Below, piece after piece: positions 17,649 through 26,118 of a DNA stretch of 64,000 nt; the stretch's first letter is position 1; each line of letters starts with the position of its first letter. Origin of the DNA: an uncultured Collinsella sp. (GTDB taxonomy: Bacteria > Actinomycetota > Coriobacteriia > Coriobacteriales > Coriobacteriaceae); NCBI GenBank assembly GCA_900768265.1, contig CAAGCF010000023.1, forward strand, positions 1 through 64,000, written 5' to 3'. Made by a program: the position numbers and the translations under genes. Below the pieces are notes generated by a model. That model was not told where the DNA came from. It worked only from the letters and a program-made list of their open reading frames with translations, and made no database searches.

Positions 17649-17726
17649 TGCGCTCCCCTCTCGCAGACTCTCGAATTCGTACCGTGCCATTTTAGCCCAG
17701 GGGCACACCGCGCGCCAACGATGTCA

Positions 17727-20030
17727 TCACGGCCGCTGGCATCGCATGTCAAAGCCCTTCGCGGTCGGCGAAACGGTAATGTCTCCTTGTTCGATGGTGC
17801 ATGCGAACGCGCCGCCCACATCGCGAACCGCATCGATGCAGGCATCGGATGGATGGCCGTAGCGGTTGCCCTCACCCGCACTCGCGATAGAGAGCTCGGG
17901 CTTAAGCGTCTCCAGTAGGTCTATGTCGACGGAAACTTTTGAGCCGTGATGCCCCAGCTTAAGCACATCGATATAACCCACCTCCTGTACAAACTCGCGC
18001 TCCTGATCGAGCTCGGCATCACCCGTGAGAAGCACACGCAGGCTCTTGCCTTCCTGAGCATAGGAGAGCAGCAAAACAAGAGAGTCCTCATTGCCCTCGC
18101 CATCCACCGTGTCAAACGGCCACATCACACGGGTCCGAAACGCGCCGATATCGACCGCATCTCCGCAAGCCACCTGCCGATACGCTACGCCGGGGCGATT
18201 CAGGACCTCAGCAGGCGCGCCGTCAAGCGCATCGGCCGCGACCACAATGGTTCCAACCGAAAACTGATCGAGCACATCGGGAAGACCACCCCAGTGGTCT
18301 TCGTCCCAATGTGTCACGAAGACGGCGTCGATATGGTGGACGTTATTGCGAACCAGCGCGCTCACCACGCGCTCATCAAGCCCACAGTCAACGAGCGCCA
18401 CGGCGCCACCCTGACGAACCAGAATCGCATCGGCCTGGCCCACATCGAGCACCGTCACCGAAGGCGGAGCGAATCGATCCCAGTAGATGTACGGAATCGC
18501 AGCCAAGAGCACCAGGCACGCAAGCCCTACCGCCATAGGACGTGCACGGGGACGCGGCCACCAGACCAGCAGAGCCACCAGCAAACACGGCACCAGGTAA
18601 ATCCAAATGCTATCGGGCGGCACGCTCACGGATGCACCCGGAACGGCGGCAAAGAGCTGCTCAAAGAACAGTGCGCACCGGGCGGCAATCATGGGCACAA
18701 CGAGTGCCCAAGCTTGCAACGGCGCCACAAGCGAAAAGGGAACCAGCACGATCGACACAGCGAGCAGCAGACTCACCACCGGACCGATGACCGCATTCGC
18801 CAACGGAGCAATGAGCGAGAACGTACCAAAGGCAGGAATGGTGATGGGCAGCGTCGCCAGTTGCGAGCAAAGCGTGACGGAAAGCATGCCGGCAATGCCC
18901 GTTGGCACACCCAGCTCTCCCAAAGCGTAGGTGGCGTACGGGCAAAAGCACAAGATGGCAAAGACGCTGGCACATGAAAGCTGAAAGCCCATCTCGAACA
19001 GCACCGTCGGCCGTAGTAGCACAAAGATTGACATGGTTACGAAGAGTGCCGATGCGCCATGCCGGCGGCGCCCCGCGCCGTTTACGACAAGCGTCGCAAA
19101 GACCATACAGCACGCGCGCACGGCCGAAGGCGAGGCGCCCGTAAAGGCAGCGTAGCCCACAAGCGTTATCGCCAATATCGCCCGCTGAAGACCACGTGAG
19201 CACCGGGTCTTTTGCAATACGCCCTCGATTACATACCCCACGATAGCCAAATGGCTGCCCGAGACGGCGATAAGATGTGCCGTTCCCGTCACCGAAAACC
19301 AGTCGCCCGCTGGCTGGGAGCGCAGCTCGGCCGAACGACCGCAGACGACACCGGCTATGAGCGCACGCGCCGGATCGGTCGCAGGCGCGATGGACGCAAG
19401 CAGCCCATTTCGCAGCCGAAGCAGCGGCCCCGGAGAGCCCTCGTCGACCGACGCCAACCGGATGACCTTCACTTTTCGCAGCTCGCCTCGAAGCACGCGT
19501 GAGCGCCCATACGCATCGTTCTCAAAGAGCGAAATTCGACCGATAGCACGTACATGCGAACCGACGTCGAGCTCGCGATCACACGACAGCCGCAACTGAC
19601 CCAAACGCTTTTCGCCTGCATACGCATCGCAGGTATAGGAGTATGCACCGTCACTGATGGACGGGTCGCCGTGCACAACAAACTCGAGACTGCTCGCAGC
19701 CCGATTATCCAGTGCGCTCGAAGCACGCAGCGCCCCGATCGCCCAACCCGCGGACACGACCGCCCCCGCCAAGAAGCCAAGGCCCGCGGCATAAAGCCAT
19801 CGTCTCCACCGCACAAGGCGCATACAGGACCGAGCCAATACGATGCAGGCCGCAGCCGCAACGGGAATGGCCATAAGCGACGCGACGGACGCTGCCCGCT
19901 CTCCCAACAGCAAATCGGCCGCCATGTTAAGTACCAAGCCACAGCTCACACACAAGCCGGCACAAAGCGCCATCGTCCACGGCATCAATGGTCGTGGTGG
20001 CATCACTTGCTCGCGATCGGTCGCACTCAT
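17727..20030 (-). CDS. comEC: competence protein ComEC/Rec2, DNA uptake channel
   Basis: ComEC forms the membrane channel that takes in single-stranded DNA during transformation. The 767 residues show an N-terminal membrane segment and DUF4131-like soluble domain (about 20-200). The Competence domain follows with many helices and the motif VSGSHLAIVG near residue 265. A C-terminal metallo-beta-lactamase domain has VLDVGQADAILV, THWDEDHWGG and LGHHGSKVSVD. I chose ATG 20030, which overlaps the comEA stop as ATGA; a TTG or similar start four codons further upstream is less likely. Both domains look intact, so the gene is likely functional. Confidence 0.95.
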   Translation of the reverse strand: MSATDREQVMPPRPLMPWTMALCAGLCVSCGLVLNMAADLLLGERAASVASLMAIPVAAAACIVLARSCMRLVRWRRWLYAAGLGFLAGAVVSAGWAIGALRASSALDNRAASSLEFVVHGDPSISDGAYSYTCDAYAGEKRLGQLRLSCDRELDVGSHVRAIGRISLFENDAYGRSRVLRGELRKVKVIRLASVDEGSPGPLLRLRNGLLASIAPATDPARALIAGVVCGRSAELRSQPAGDWFSVTGTAHLIAVSGSHLAIVGYVIEGVLQKTRCSRGLQRAILAITLVGYAAFTGASPSAVRACCMVFATLVVNGAGRRRHGASALFVTMSIFVLLRPTVLFEMGFQLSCASVFAILCFCPYATYALGELGVPTGIAGMLSVTLCSQLATLPITIPAFGTFSLIAPLANAVIGPVVSLLLAVSIVLVPFSLVAPLQAWALVVPMIAARCALFFEQLFAAVPGASVSVPPDSIWIYLVPCLLVALLVWWPRPRARPMAVGLACLVLLAAIPYIYWDRFAPPSVTVLDVGQADAILVRQGGAVALVDCGLDERVVSALVRNNVHHIDAVFVTHWDEDHWGGLPDVLDQFSVGTIVVAADALDGAPAEVLNRPGVAYRQVACGDAVDIGAFRTRVMWPFDTVDGEGNEDSLVLLLSYAQEGKSLRVLLTGDAELDQEREFVQEVGYIDVLKLGHHGSKVSVDIDLLETLKPELSIASAGEGNRYGHPSDACIDAVRDVGGAFACTIEQGDITVSPTAKGFDMRCQRP

Positions 20031-20737
20031 ACGCAAATGCAATCTTTGATTTTGGCGAGCTTCTTCTCACCAATCCCCGATACGCGCATCAGGTCATCGA
20101 CTGAGGCAAAAGCACCGTTCTTTGTCCGCTCATCGATAATCGACTGAGCCATAGAAGGCCCGATGCCCGAAAGCGTCTGCAGCTCCGCCGCACTTGCCGT
20201 ATTGATGTTCACGAGCCCCGACGAAGACCCCGCGCTAGGAGTCGCGCCAGCACCGCTTTCGGCCCCGCCGACCGCCGCAGTCGCTTGTTGCTCCCCCACT
20301 GTCGGAACATAGATCTTTTGGCCATCTGTGATCTTGGACGCACGATTAAGCCCGGTCACATCCGCCTCGGCCGTAAGCCCTCCGGCGGAATCGATCGCTT
20401 GGGACACCCGTGCTCCATCTTTGAGCCGATACACGCCAGGCCTCACAACGGCGCCATCTACATCGACGTACACCTCGGCAGCAGAGGAGCTCTTGGCCGA
20501 AGACTCATCGGCATCATCATGAGACACATCACCATCCCCGTGCACATCCGAGGAGATCGTCTCATCACTACGCTCAAACGACACGCCGCTGGAGCGGCTA
20601 TTAAAACTTGCCATCGCTAAGCCACTCGCGGTGGCAATGACAACCAGAATCGCCACCACCACCGCCTTGTGACCGAGCAACTTGCCCGCCAAGCGGTCCA
20701 TCCGTTTAACCCGTTCGTGTTGCTCGCGCTGCGCCAT
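20027..20737 (-). CDS. comEA: competence protein ComEA, DNA receptor
   Basis: ComEA is the membrane-anchored double-stranded DNA receptor for transformation. ATG 20737 (236 residues) has GGGAGGTG nine bases upstream. It has one transmembrane helix (24-43), an Asp/Ser-rich linker (50-87), an SLBB domain (88-147, VYVDVDGAVVRPGVYRL), a flexible Gly/Ala/Ser linker (148-172), and paired helix-hairpin-helix motifs (173-236: VNINTASAAELQTLSGIGPSMA and SGIGEKKLAKIKD). This is the classic Gram-positive layout. It is first in the comEA-comEC-holA operon and has a shared 20-bp element 76 nt upstream. Confidence 0.96.
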   Translation of the reverse strand: MAQREQHERVKRMDRLAGKLLGHKAVVVAILVVIATASGLAMASFNSRSSGVSFERSDETISSDVHGDGDVSHDDADESSAKSSSAAEVYVDVDGAVVRPGVYRLKDGARVSQAIDSAGGLTAEADVTGLNRASKITDGQKIYVPTVGEQQATAAVGGAESGAGATPSAGSSSGLVNINTASAAELQTLSGIGPSMAQSIIDERTKNGAFASVDDLMRVSGIGEKKLAKIKDCICV

Positions 20738-20813
20738 AGCAAACACCTCCCAACACCATCGTGTCAGGAAACGAACGCCGCAGCTTCCGCACGTCCACAC
20801 CAGTTTTAGCGGT

Positions 20814-20833
20814 CAAACCAAAAGCTGACCAAA
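20814..20833 (-). promoter_or_regulatory. candidate competence operator upstream of comEA
   Basis: Minus-strand TTTGGTCAGCTTTTGGTTTG lies 76 nt upstream of the comEA start, between the thiI terminator and the gene. The same 20 bases occur 71 nt upstream of yraN at 49371-49390. It contains two TTTGGT copies spaced 11 bp (one helical turn). The role is inferred. Confidence 0.55.
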
Positions 20834-20907
20834 ACCTTGCGGGAACATGTCCATTTATTCAGGCACACGTCAGCGAACGAACATCTTGGCATCATTTGCC
20901 CAGATAG

Positions 20908-20941
20908 CAAAAGACCGACGATACAGGCGCATCGTCGGTCT
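20908..20941 (-). terminator. rho-independent terminator of thiI
   Basis: Minus-strand AGACCGACGAT pairs with ATCGTCGGTCT followed by TTTT, about 11 bases after the thiI stop codon. Confidence 0.9.
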
Positions 20942-20951
20942 ATGCAGGCAA

Positions 20952-22196
20952 TTACTCGTGATCTTGGTAAATCTCACGCGGAGCAAGCTCCGGATGTTTG
21001 CGTTTTAAGGTCTTAGGGGCCTTATACGTGTTGCTGGAGAAGTCGATGTACTCGGTCTGCTTAAGCAGGCGCTCGATCATCTCCTCGTGGTCGAACAGCT
21101 CCCAGGCCTCGTGCACGGCATCGAGCTTGGCATGCGTCTCGGGACGACGCGGCATAAAGAGCGTGCAGCAATCGGGCGCCGCCTCGGTCGAGATATCAAA
21201 CGTACCGATCTCCTGGGCGCGCGCGATGATCTCCTGCTTATCAGAACCAATGAGCGGACGGAAAACGGGAATCTTCACGGCCTCGTTGACGGCCATGATG
21301 TTCTCGAGCGTCTGGGAGGCAACCTGACCAAGCGACTCGCCGGTCACGATGGCCTTGGCGCCCTCGATATGCGCGATGCGCTCAGCAACCGAATACATAA
21401 TGCGGCGATACATGATCACACGCAGGTTGCTGGGACAGGTCACCGAAATCTCGCGCTGGCAATCGCCAAACGGAACGACATACAGACGGCCGATCTGGAC
21501 GCCCGGCTCAAGGGCGCGAATGATGTCCTGCACCAGATATTCGCTGGTATCTGGCGTCTGCGGACGACCGGAAAAATGCACCGGCACGCACACGGCACCG
21601 CGACGCGCGAGCATCCAGGTCGCCACCGGAGAATCGATGCCCGACGACAGAAGCGTCACGACCTTACCGGCAGACCCCACCGGCAGACCGCCCACACCAC
21701 GCTCGGAGCGCGCGTACACGTAGACGCTGCCCTGAACCACGAGCACGTGCACCATCGCGTCGGGATCGTGCATCTGGACCTTTTTATCGGGGAACGCCTC
21801 GCACAGCACCTCGCCAACCTGTCGATTGATATCAATCGAGGTGAGTTCGTAATCGGTGTTGGAGCGCTTGGCGTGTACCTTAAACGAGTCGAAGGGGCCA
21901 AACTCACGCAGCGCCTTTACAGCCGCCGCGCAGTACTCCTGCGGGTCGCGATTGGTGTGATAGGCCAGGGAGACACGGGCAACGCCGGGGACGGTGCGGA
22001 TGACACGCGCCGCCTCGTCGGCTTGATGCTCGTTAAAGGTCACGAGGATATAACCGGAAATTCGAGACACGGCATTCACGGAAAAGGCGGCCAAAGCCGC
22101 CTTAATGTTATCCATGAGGATATGCTCAAAATGTGCGCGGTTCTTGCCCTTCAGTCCAACCTCGTGATAGTGGACCAGGCAGACGCGAGCTGCCAT
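20952..22196 (-). CDS. thiI: tRNA 4-thiouridine synthase ThiI
   Basis: ThiI adenylates U8 of tRNA and transfers sulfur to make 4-thiouridine; in some species it also serves thiazole synthesis. The 414 residues contain a ferredoxin-like domain, a THUMP domain (about 60-165), and an N-type ATP pyrophosphatase with the PP-loop LLSSGIDSPVA near residue 185. There is no C-terminal rhodanese domain, so this is the short form common in Gram-positives. It directly abuts rpoZ (stop and start one base apart) in the mihF-gmk-rpoZ-thiI transcript and ends in a terminator. No TPP riboswitch is nearby. Confidence 0.94.
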   Translation of the reverse strand: MAARVCLVHYHEVGLKGKNRAHFEHILMDNIKAALAAFSVNAVSRISGYILVTFNEHQADEAARVIRTVPGVARVSLAYHTNRDPQEYCAAAVKALREFGPFDSFKVHAKRSNTDYELTSIDINRQVGEVLCEAFPDKKVQMHDPDAMVHVLVVQGSVYVYARSERGVGGLPVGSAGKVVTLLSSGIDSPVATWMLARRGAVCVPVHFSGRPQTPDTSEYLVQDIIRALEPGVQIGRLYVVPFGDCQREISVTCPSNLRVIMYRRIMYSVAERIAHIEGAKAIVTGESLGQVASQTLENIMAVNEAVKIPVFRPLIGSDKQEIIARAQEIGTFDISTEAAPDCCTLFMPRRPETHAKLDAVHEAWELFDHEEMIERLLKQTEYIDFSSNTYKAPKTLKRKHPELAPREIYQDHE

Positions 22197-22478
22197 TTAG
22201 GCTTCAGCAACCTTATGGCCGAGCGCCTTCCCGTAACGGGCCTCGTCGTAGGAGATATCGCCGTCGACGATCTCGTCCATAGCCATCGAGATGGTATCGG
22301 CACCGGAGAGCGCGATGGTGATGTCGTCGACATCCTGGACGGCAAGCACGCGGTTATGCTGGCCGCGCAGCATGCTATTGATGTCGCAGGCACGCTTAGA
22401 GGCAAGCGAAGCGAGCAGGAAGCGGTTGTGATCGGTCTTCTCCAGAAGATCGTCAATGCAAGGCTTTACAACGGACAC
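22197..22478 (-). CDS. rpoZ: RNA polymerase omega subunit
   Basis: Omega helps assemble and stabilise RNA polymerase by wrapping the beta-prime tail. The 93 residues contain the family core: PCIDDLLEKTDHNRFLLASLASKRACDIN, matching the Dxxxx..N(R/K)FxLxxxxxxRA pattern. The start is GTG at 22478, five bases downstream of gmk. The gmk-rpoZ pairing is nearly universal, which supports a call that would otherwise rest on a short sequence. Confidence 0.93.
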   Translation of the reverse strand: MSVVKPCIDDLLEKTDHNRFLLASLASKRACDINSMLRGQHNRVLAVQDVDDITIALSGADTISMAMDEIVDGDISYDEARYGKALGHKVAEA

Positions 22479-22483
22479 GGACC

Positions 22484-23053
22484 TCAGATCCTTTCATGCA
22501 TATCGAGAACGCGAACGAGCTCGTCGGTCGCGCGGTCGAGATCGTCATTCACCACGACGTCGTCGTAGCGGTCGGCAAGGGCAAGCTCATGGGCGGCGTT
22601 TGCCATACGCAGCTCAATCGTCTCGGGCGTCTCGGTACCGCGACCGACCAGACGCTCGCGGAGCACCTCGAGCGAGGGCGGCTTGATAAAGATCAGCACG
22701 GCCTCGGGGAAACGCTCCTTGACCTGCAGGGCACCCTGGACATCAATCTCCAAGATGAGAGACGAACCAGAGGCGAGCTTGGACTGAACTTCGCTCACCA
22801 ACGTGCCGTAGCAGTTACCGTGGACCTCGGCCCACTCAACAAACTCACCGTTTGCCACGCGGCGGTCGAACTCCTCGCGCGTCAGGAAAAAGTAATTGAC
22901 GCCATCGACCTCGCCTTTGCGTGGGGCTCGCGTGGTAGCCGAAACCGTCAGGCCCAGGTTCGAGCGACGCTCGCGCACACGAGTGACGAGCGTGCCCTTG
23001 CCCGCGCCTGACGGTCCAGAAATCACAAAGAGCTTTGAATCCTGAGCGCTCAC
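22484..23053 (-). CDS. gmk: guanylate kinase
   Basis: This enzyme phosphorylates GMP to GDP with ATP. The 189 residues contain the P-loop SGPSGAGKGTLV at 12-23, the GMP-binding segment SATTRAPRKGEVDGVNYFF, and the lid region IFIKPPSLEVLRERLVGRGTE. The start is GTG at 23053, directly after the mihF stop (TAAGTG), implying coupling. It lies between mihF and rpoZ; mihF-gmk-rpoZ is a typical actinobacterial order. Confidence 0.97.
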   Translation of the reverse strand: MSAQDSKLFVISGPSGAGKGTLVTRVRERRSNLGLTVSATTRAPRKGEVDGVNYFFLTREEFDRRVANGEFVEWAEVHGNCYGTLVSEVQSKLASGSSLILEIDVQGALQVKERFPEAVLIFIKPPSLEVLRERLVGRGTETPETIELRMANAAHELALADRYDDVVVNDDLDRATDELVRVLDMHERI

Positions 23054-23362
23054 TTATTTGGTCAGCTGCTCGAGGAGCTGCTCGCGCTGACGGACGCCAA
23101 GGCCCTGGACGCGACGGGTAGCGGAGATGCCGAGCTCCTCCATGATCTTGGCGGCCTTGGCCTTGCCATAACCGGGGAGAGACTCGATGAGGGTGGAAAC
23201 CTTCATGCGGGAAGCAATGGGGTCATCGGAGTTGAGCACGGACTCGAGGGACTTCTCGCCCTTCTTGATCTGCTCACGGAGCTCTGCGCGAGCGTGACGT
23301 GCGGCGGCAGCCTTCTCAAGAGCCTGCTTGCGCTGCTCATCGGTAAGCTGAGGGAGTGCCAT
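23054..23362 (-). CDS. mihF: integration host factor, actinobacterial type
   Basis: This nucleoid-associated, DNA-bending protein (mIHF family) is restricted to Actinomycetota and unrelated to proteobacterial IHF. The 102 residues begin MALPQLTDEQRKQALEKAAAARHARAELR, a strong family signature. They continue with an S13-like helix-two-turn-helix region (LIESLPGYGKAKAAKIMEELGI, then RRVQGLGVRQREQLL). ATG 23362 has TTGGAGGTACGA upstream. Its presence is one of the clearest taxonomic signals in the window. Confidence 0.95.
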   Translation of the reverse strand: MALPQLTDEQRKQALEKAAAARHARAELREQIKKGEKSLESVLNSDDPIASRMKVSTLIESLPGYGKAKAAKIMEELGISATRRVQGLGVRQREQLLEQLTK

Positions 23363-23406
23363 TCGTACCTCCAAATAGTTGGGTTATATCTGATTCAATA
23401 TTTGGC

Positions 23407-23415
23407 ATTTTAGCA
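23407..23415 (-). promoter_or_regulatory. mihF extended -10 promoter
   Basis: Minus-strand TGCTAAAAT lies 45-53 bases upstream of the mihF start. It is an extended -10 without a good -35 at 17 bases; a TTGAGC sits at 20. It fits the other TGC-preceded -10 elements in this window. Confidence 0.4.
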
Positions 23416-23490
23416 CGTAAAACGTACAAAATGCTCAATTGCGGCTCCATAGGTTAGACGATACCCGCAAAAAGTGCAATATATCGCGCT

Positions 23491-23556
23491 AAAAGAAGAG
23501 CCCCCGACCTGCGATTCCACACAAAGGATGGGAAAGTTTTCGCAGGCACAGGGGCT
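23491..23556 (-). terminator. probable terminator of the pyr operon
   Basis: Downstream of pyrF the minus strand has AGCCCC and CCTGCGA pairing with TCGCAGG and GGGGCT, with a large loop, followed by CTTCTTTT. The bases between pyrF and this hairpin show nothing else. Confidence 0.6.
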
Positions 23557-23601
23557 AATTTGTGCTAATGAGACCCAAAAGTGGTGACTTGAGGGAATCT
23601 T

Positions 23602-24318
23602 TTACGCGACGTTTTCGACCAGCTCGGCAACGATGGCGTCAAACGCGGCAACCGGATCGTCGGCGCCGGTAATGGGGCGGCCCACCACGATATGGCTCGC
23701 GCCGCGCTCGATAGCCTGGGAAGGCGTGGCCACGCGGGACTGATCGCCCAGCGCAGCACCAACCGGACGCACGCCCGGGGTCACAATCAACGCATCGGGG
23801 CCCAGCAGCTCACGCATGTCATGAGCCTCCATCGGCGAGCACACGATGCCGTCGATACCGTTGGCCTGGGCGAGTTTTGCCAGACGGGCGGCCTCCTCGG
23901 CAACGGGCGACTCGACGCCGATCTCGCTCAGCGCATCCTGGTTCATGCTCGTAAGCACGGTGATGGCGACGAGCTTAGCTCGATCCTCGCGTGCCTCCTC
24001 GGCACCCTCACGGCAGGCGGCGAGCATAGCACCCGAACCCAAGCCGTGAACCGAAAGCAAGTCGGCACCGGCAAGTGAGGCCGAACGAGCGGCACCGCGC
24101 ACCTGATGCGGAATGTCATGGAACTTAAGGTCGAGGAAGACCTTAAAGCCCAGGTCCTTAAAGGTCTTGACGATCTCGGGACCCTCGGCGTAATAGAGCG
24201 TCATGCCCACCTTGAGCCAGGCGGCATGGCCCGAAAGCTCATGGGCGAGCTCGAGCGCACGCTCACGGTCGCAGTCGAGGGCGACGATAACGCGGTCGCG
24301 GGCATCGGTCTCTAGCAT
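23602..24318 (-). CDS. pyrF: orotidine 5'-phosphate decarboxylase
   Basis: PyrF decarboxylates OMP to UMP, the last step of de novo pyrimidine synthesis. ATG 24318 (MLETDARDRVIVALD, 238 residues) overlaps the pyrD stop by seven bases. The catalytic DxKxxD motif is DLKFHDIP near residue 65. IVTPGVRP and the phosphate-binding VVGRPIT are present near the C-terminus. An in-frame upstream extension of 30 residues lies inside pyrD and has no homology. It is the last gene of the pyr operon, followed by a large hairpin. Confidence 0.97.
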   Translation of the reverse strand: MLETDARDRVIVALDCDRERALELAHELSGHAAWLKVGMTLYYAEGPEIVKTFKDLGFKVFLDLKFHDIPHQVRGAARSASLAGADLLSVHGLGSGAMLAACREGAEEAREDRAKLVAITVLTSMNQDALSEIGVESPVAEEAARLAKLAQANGIDGIVCSPMEAHDMRELLGPDALIVTPGVRPVGAALGDQSRVATPSQAIERGASHIVVGRPITGADDPVAAFDAIVAELVENVA

Positions 24319-25235
24319 TCGAAAGCACCTACCAGCTCGTTGATGTCCTTCACGCCCTGGGACTCGGCCCAGGCCTCGAGCTCGCGCGCAATCTTGAGCG
24401 AAGCGCACGGATCGACGAAGTTGGCCATTCCGACCGATACGCAGGTAGCGCCAGCCAGGATAAACTCGGCCGCGTCCTCACCGGTCATGACGCCGCCGAC
24501 ACCGTTGATGGGAATGTCGACGGCTTGGGCAACCTCCCAGACCATACGCACGGCGATGTGATGGCACAGCGGGCCCGAAAGACCGCCCTTGGGCTTGGCC
24601 ACACGCGACTTGCGGGTGTGGACGTCGATGGCCATACCCTGGATGGAGTTGATGACCGAAAGACCATCGGCACCGGCGGCCTCGAGAGCCTTGGCAATCT
24701 CGGCAACGTTGACCGGGGCCATCTTCACAAACAGCGGCTTGTCGGTCACCTTGCGGCACGCGGCCATGACGGCAGAGGCGCCCTCGGGCGTGGAGCCCAT
24801 GGCGGCACCGCCGGCAGCAATGTTGGGGCAGCTCACGTTGATCTCATAGCCGGCAGCCCAGGGGCACAGCTCGACATACATCTCGAGCGCACGGACAAAC
24901 TCGTCCACGGAATGACCGGCAACCTGGCAGATGACCTGGCAACCGTCCTTGGAGAGCTGCTCGAGCCACGGACCGGACTCGCGGGCGAAAGCGGCCACAC
25001 CGGGGTTCTGCAGGCCCACGGAATTGATCATGCCACCGGGGATCTCGGCCATGCGGGGTGCGGGATTGCCGGGCCAGGGCTCGGCAGCGCAACCCTTGGT
25101 GGTGATGGCACCCAGCTGGGAGACATCAAAGAAGTTCTGGAACTGCCAACCGTAGCCAAAGGTACCGGCTGCGGTGTTGATGGGGTTCTGCATCTTAACG
25201 CCGCCGAAATCGACGGCCATGTTCACGGTACCCAC
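24312..25235 (-). CDS. pyrD: dihydroorotate dehydrogenase, class IB catalytic subunit
   Basis: PyrD oxidises dihydroorotate to orotate. The class IB enzyme pairs with the PyrK electron-transfer subunit and uses NAD+. The active-site base is a cysteine in NVSCPN, typical of class I. FMN-binding motifs include TAAGTFGYG near the N-terminus, the KMAPV lysine, and NGVGGVMTGEDA. At 307 residues it has the class IB length. The start is GTG 25235, sharing a base with the pyrK stop (TAGTG); an in-frame ATG at 25220 is possible. Class IB is consistent with an anaerobe. Confidence 0.96.
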   Translation of the reverse strand: MGTVNMAVDFGGVKMQNPINTAAGTFGYGWQFQNFFDVSQLGAITTKGCAAEPWPGNPAPRMAEIPGGMINSVGLQNPGVAAFARESGPWLEQLSKDGCQVICQVAGHSVDEFVRALEMYVELCPWAAGYEINVSCPNIAAGGAAMGSTPEGASAVMAACRKVTDKPLFVKMAPVNVAEIAKALEAAGADGLSVINSIQGMAIDVHTRKSRVAKPKGGLSGPLCHHIAVRMVWEVAQAVDIPINGVGGVMTGEDAAEFILAGATCVSVGMANFVDPCASLKIARELEAWAESQGVKDINELVGAFEC

Positions 25236-26026
25236 TAGAAGACCACCACCTTGGAAGCATCAAACACGGGGCCGCACATGCAGGCGCCCTTCATACCGTC
25301 GACCGTCTCGACATTGCAGGTGTTGCAGGCACCAAAGCCGCAGCTCATCATGCGCTCGAGCGACACCTCGCAGTACGCGCCGGCCTCGGCGGCAGCGGCG
25401 GCGACCTTCTTCATCATGACGGCGGGACCACAGCTGGCGACGTAGTCGTAACCGCCCTCGCCAAGCAGCTCGGCGGCAGGATCGGTGCAGAAGCCGTGCG
25501 TGCCCAGTGATCCATCGTCGGTGCACACGTTAACCGTGGCTCCCAGCGCGCGGAACTCATCGACGCCCACGGCCTTGGACGCGGTGCCAAAGCCCAGGCA
25601 CACGTCGACGGTCACACCCTGCTCGGCAAGCAAGTCAGCCAGGCAGAGCACGGGCGGAACACCGATGCCGCCCGCCACGAGCAGCGCCTTCCTGGTGCCC
25701 TCGGGCACAAGCCAGCCGCGGCCGCCGGGGCCCAGCAAGTTGGAGGTGGAGCCAGGGGCCATCTGCGACAGACGACGGGTATCATCGCCCACGACGGCGT
25801 ACCACAGCTCGACGGTGCCGGCCTCGGCGTCGGCGCGATAGAAGCTCAGGGGCACGCGAAGCAGCGAGGAAGCATCGCCCGGCACGGCGATATTCACGAA
25901 CTGACCGGGCTTGAGCGCACTTGCAAGCTTGGGGGCCGAGATAACGAGCGAGAAGATGCCGTCGGCGATCTCCTGGTTCGAGACGACCTCGAAGTCGTGC
26001 ATGCGTGCAGTGGAAGGTGTGGGCAT
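25235..26026 (-). CDS. pyrK: dihydroorotate dehydrogenase electron-transfer subunit
   Basis: PyrK carries FAD and a 2Fe-2S cluster and moves electrons from PyrD to NAD+. The 263 residues are a ferredoxin-reductase fold: FAD-binding RVPLSFYR near residue 58, NAD-binding VAGGIGVPPVLCLA, and a C-terminal iron-sulfur motif MSCGFGACNTC with a further cysteine in CMCG. ATG 26026. It is immediately followed by pyrD with a one-base overlap, so the two subunits should be made together. Confidence 0.96.
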   Translation of the reverse strand: MPTPSTARMHDFEVVSNQEIADGIFSLVISAPKLASALKPGQFVNIAVPGDASSLLRVPLSFYRADAEAGTVELWYAVVGDDTRRLSQMAPGSTSNLLGPGGRGWLVPEGTRKALLVAGGIGVPPVLCLADLLAEQGVTVDVCLGFGTASKAVGVDEFRALGATVNVCTDDGSLGTHGFCTDPAAELLGEGGYDYVASCGPAVMMKKVAAAAAEAGAYCEVSLERMMSCGFGACNTCNVETVDGMKGACMCGPVFDASKVVVF

Positions 26027-26064
26027 AGACGCTCCAATCCCCCATGCGGTTGCATGGTTCAGGC

Positions 26065-26100
26065 GAACAGAAAGCGCGGCACCGCAAGGGCGCCGCGCAC
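26065..26100 (-). terminator. terminator-like hairpin between pyrC and pyrK
   Basis: Minus-strand GCGCGGC pairs with GCCGCGC, then TTTCTGTT. It lies in the only sizeable gap of the pyr operon (26027-26118). It may be a partial terminator that tunes pyrKDF, or an RNA-processing hairpin. Confidence 0.45.
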
Positions 26101-26118
26101 AAAAGCGATAAGGCTATG

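Noticed and set aside
22197..23053. TPP riboswitch associated with thiI
   Set aside because: thiI abuts rpoZ and gmk in one transcript with no leader; thiI here is most likely for tRNA thiolation.
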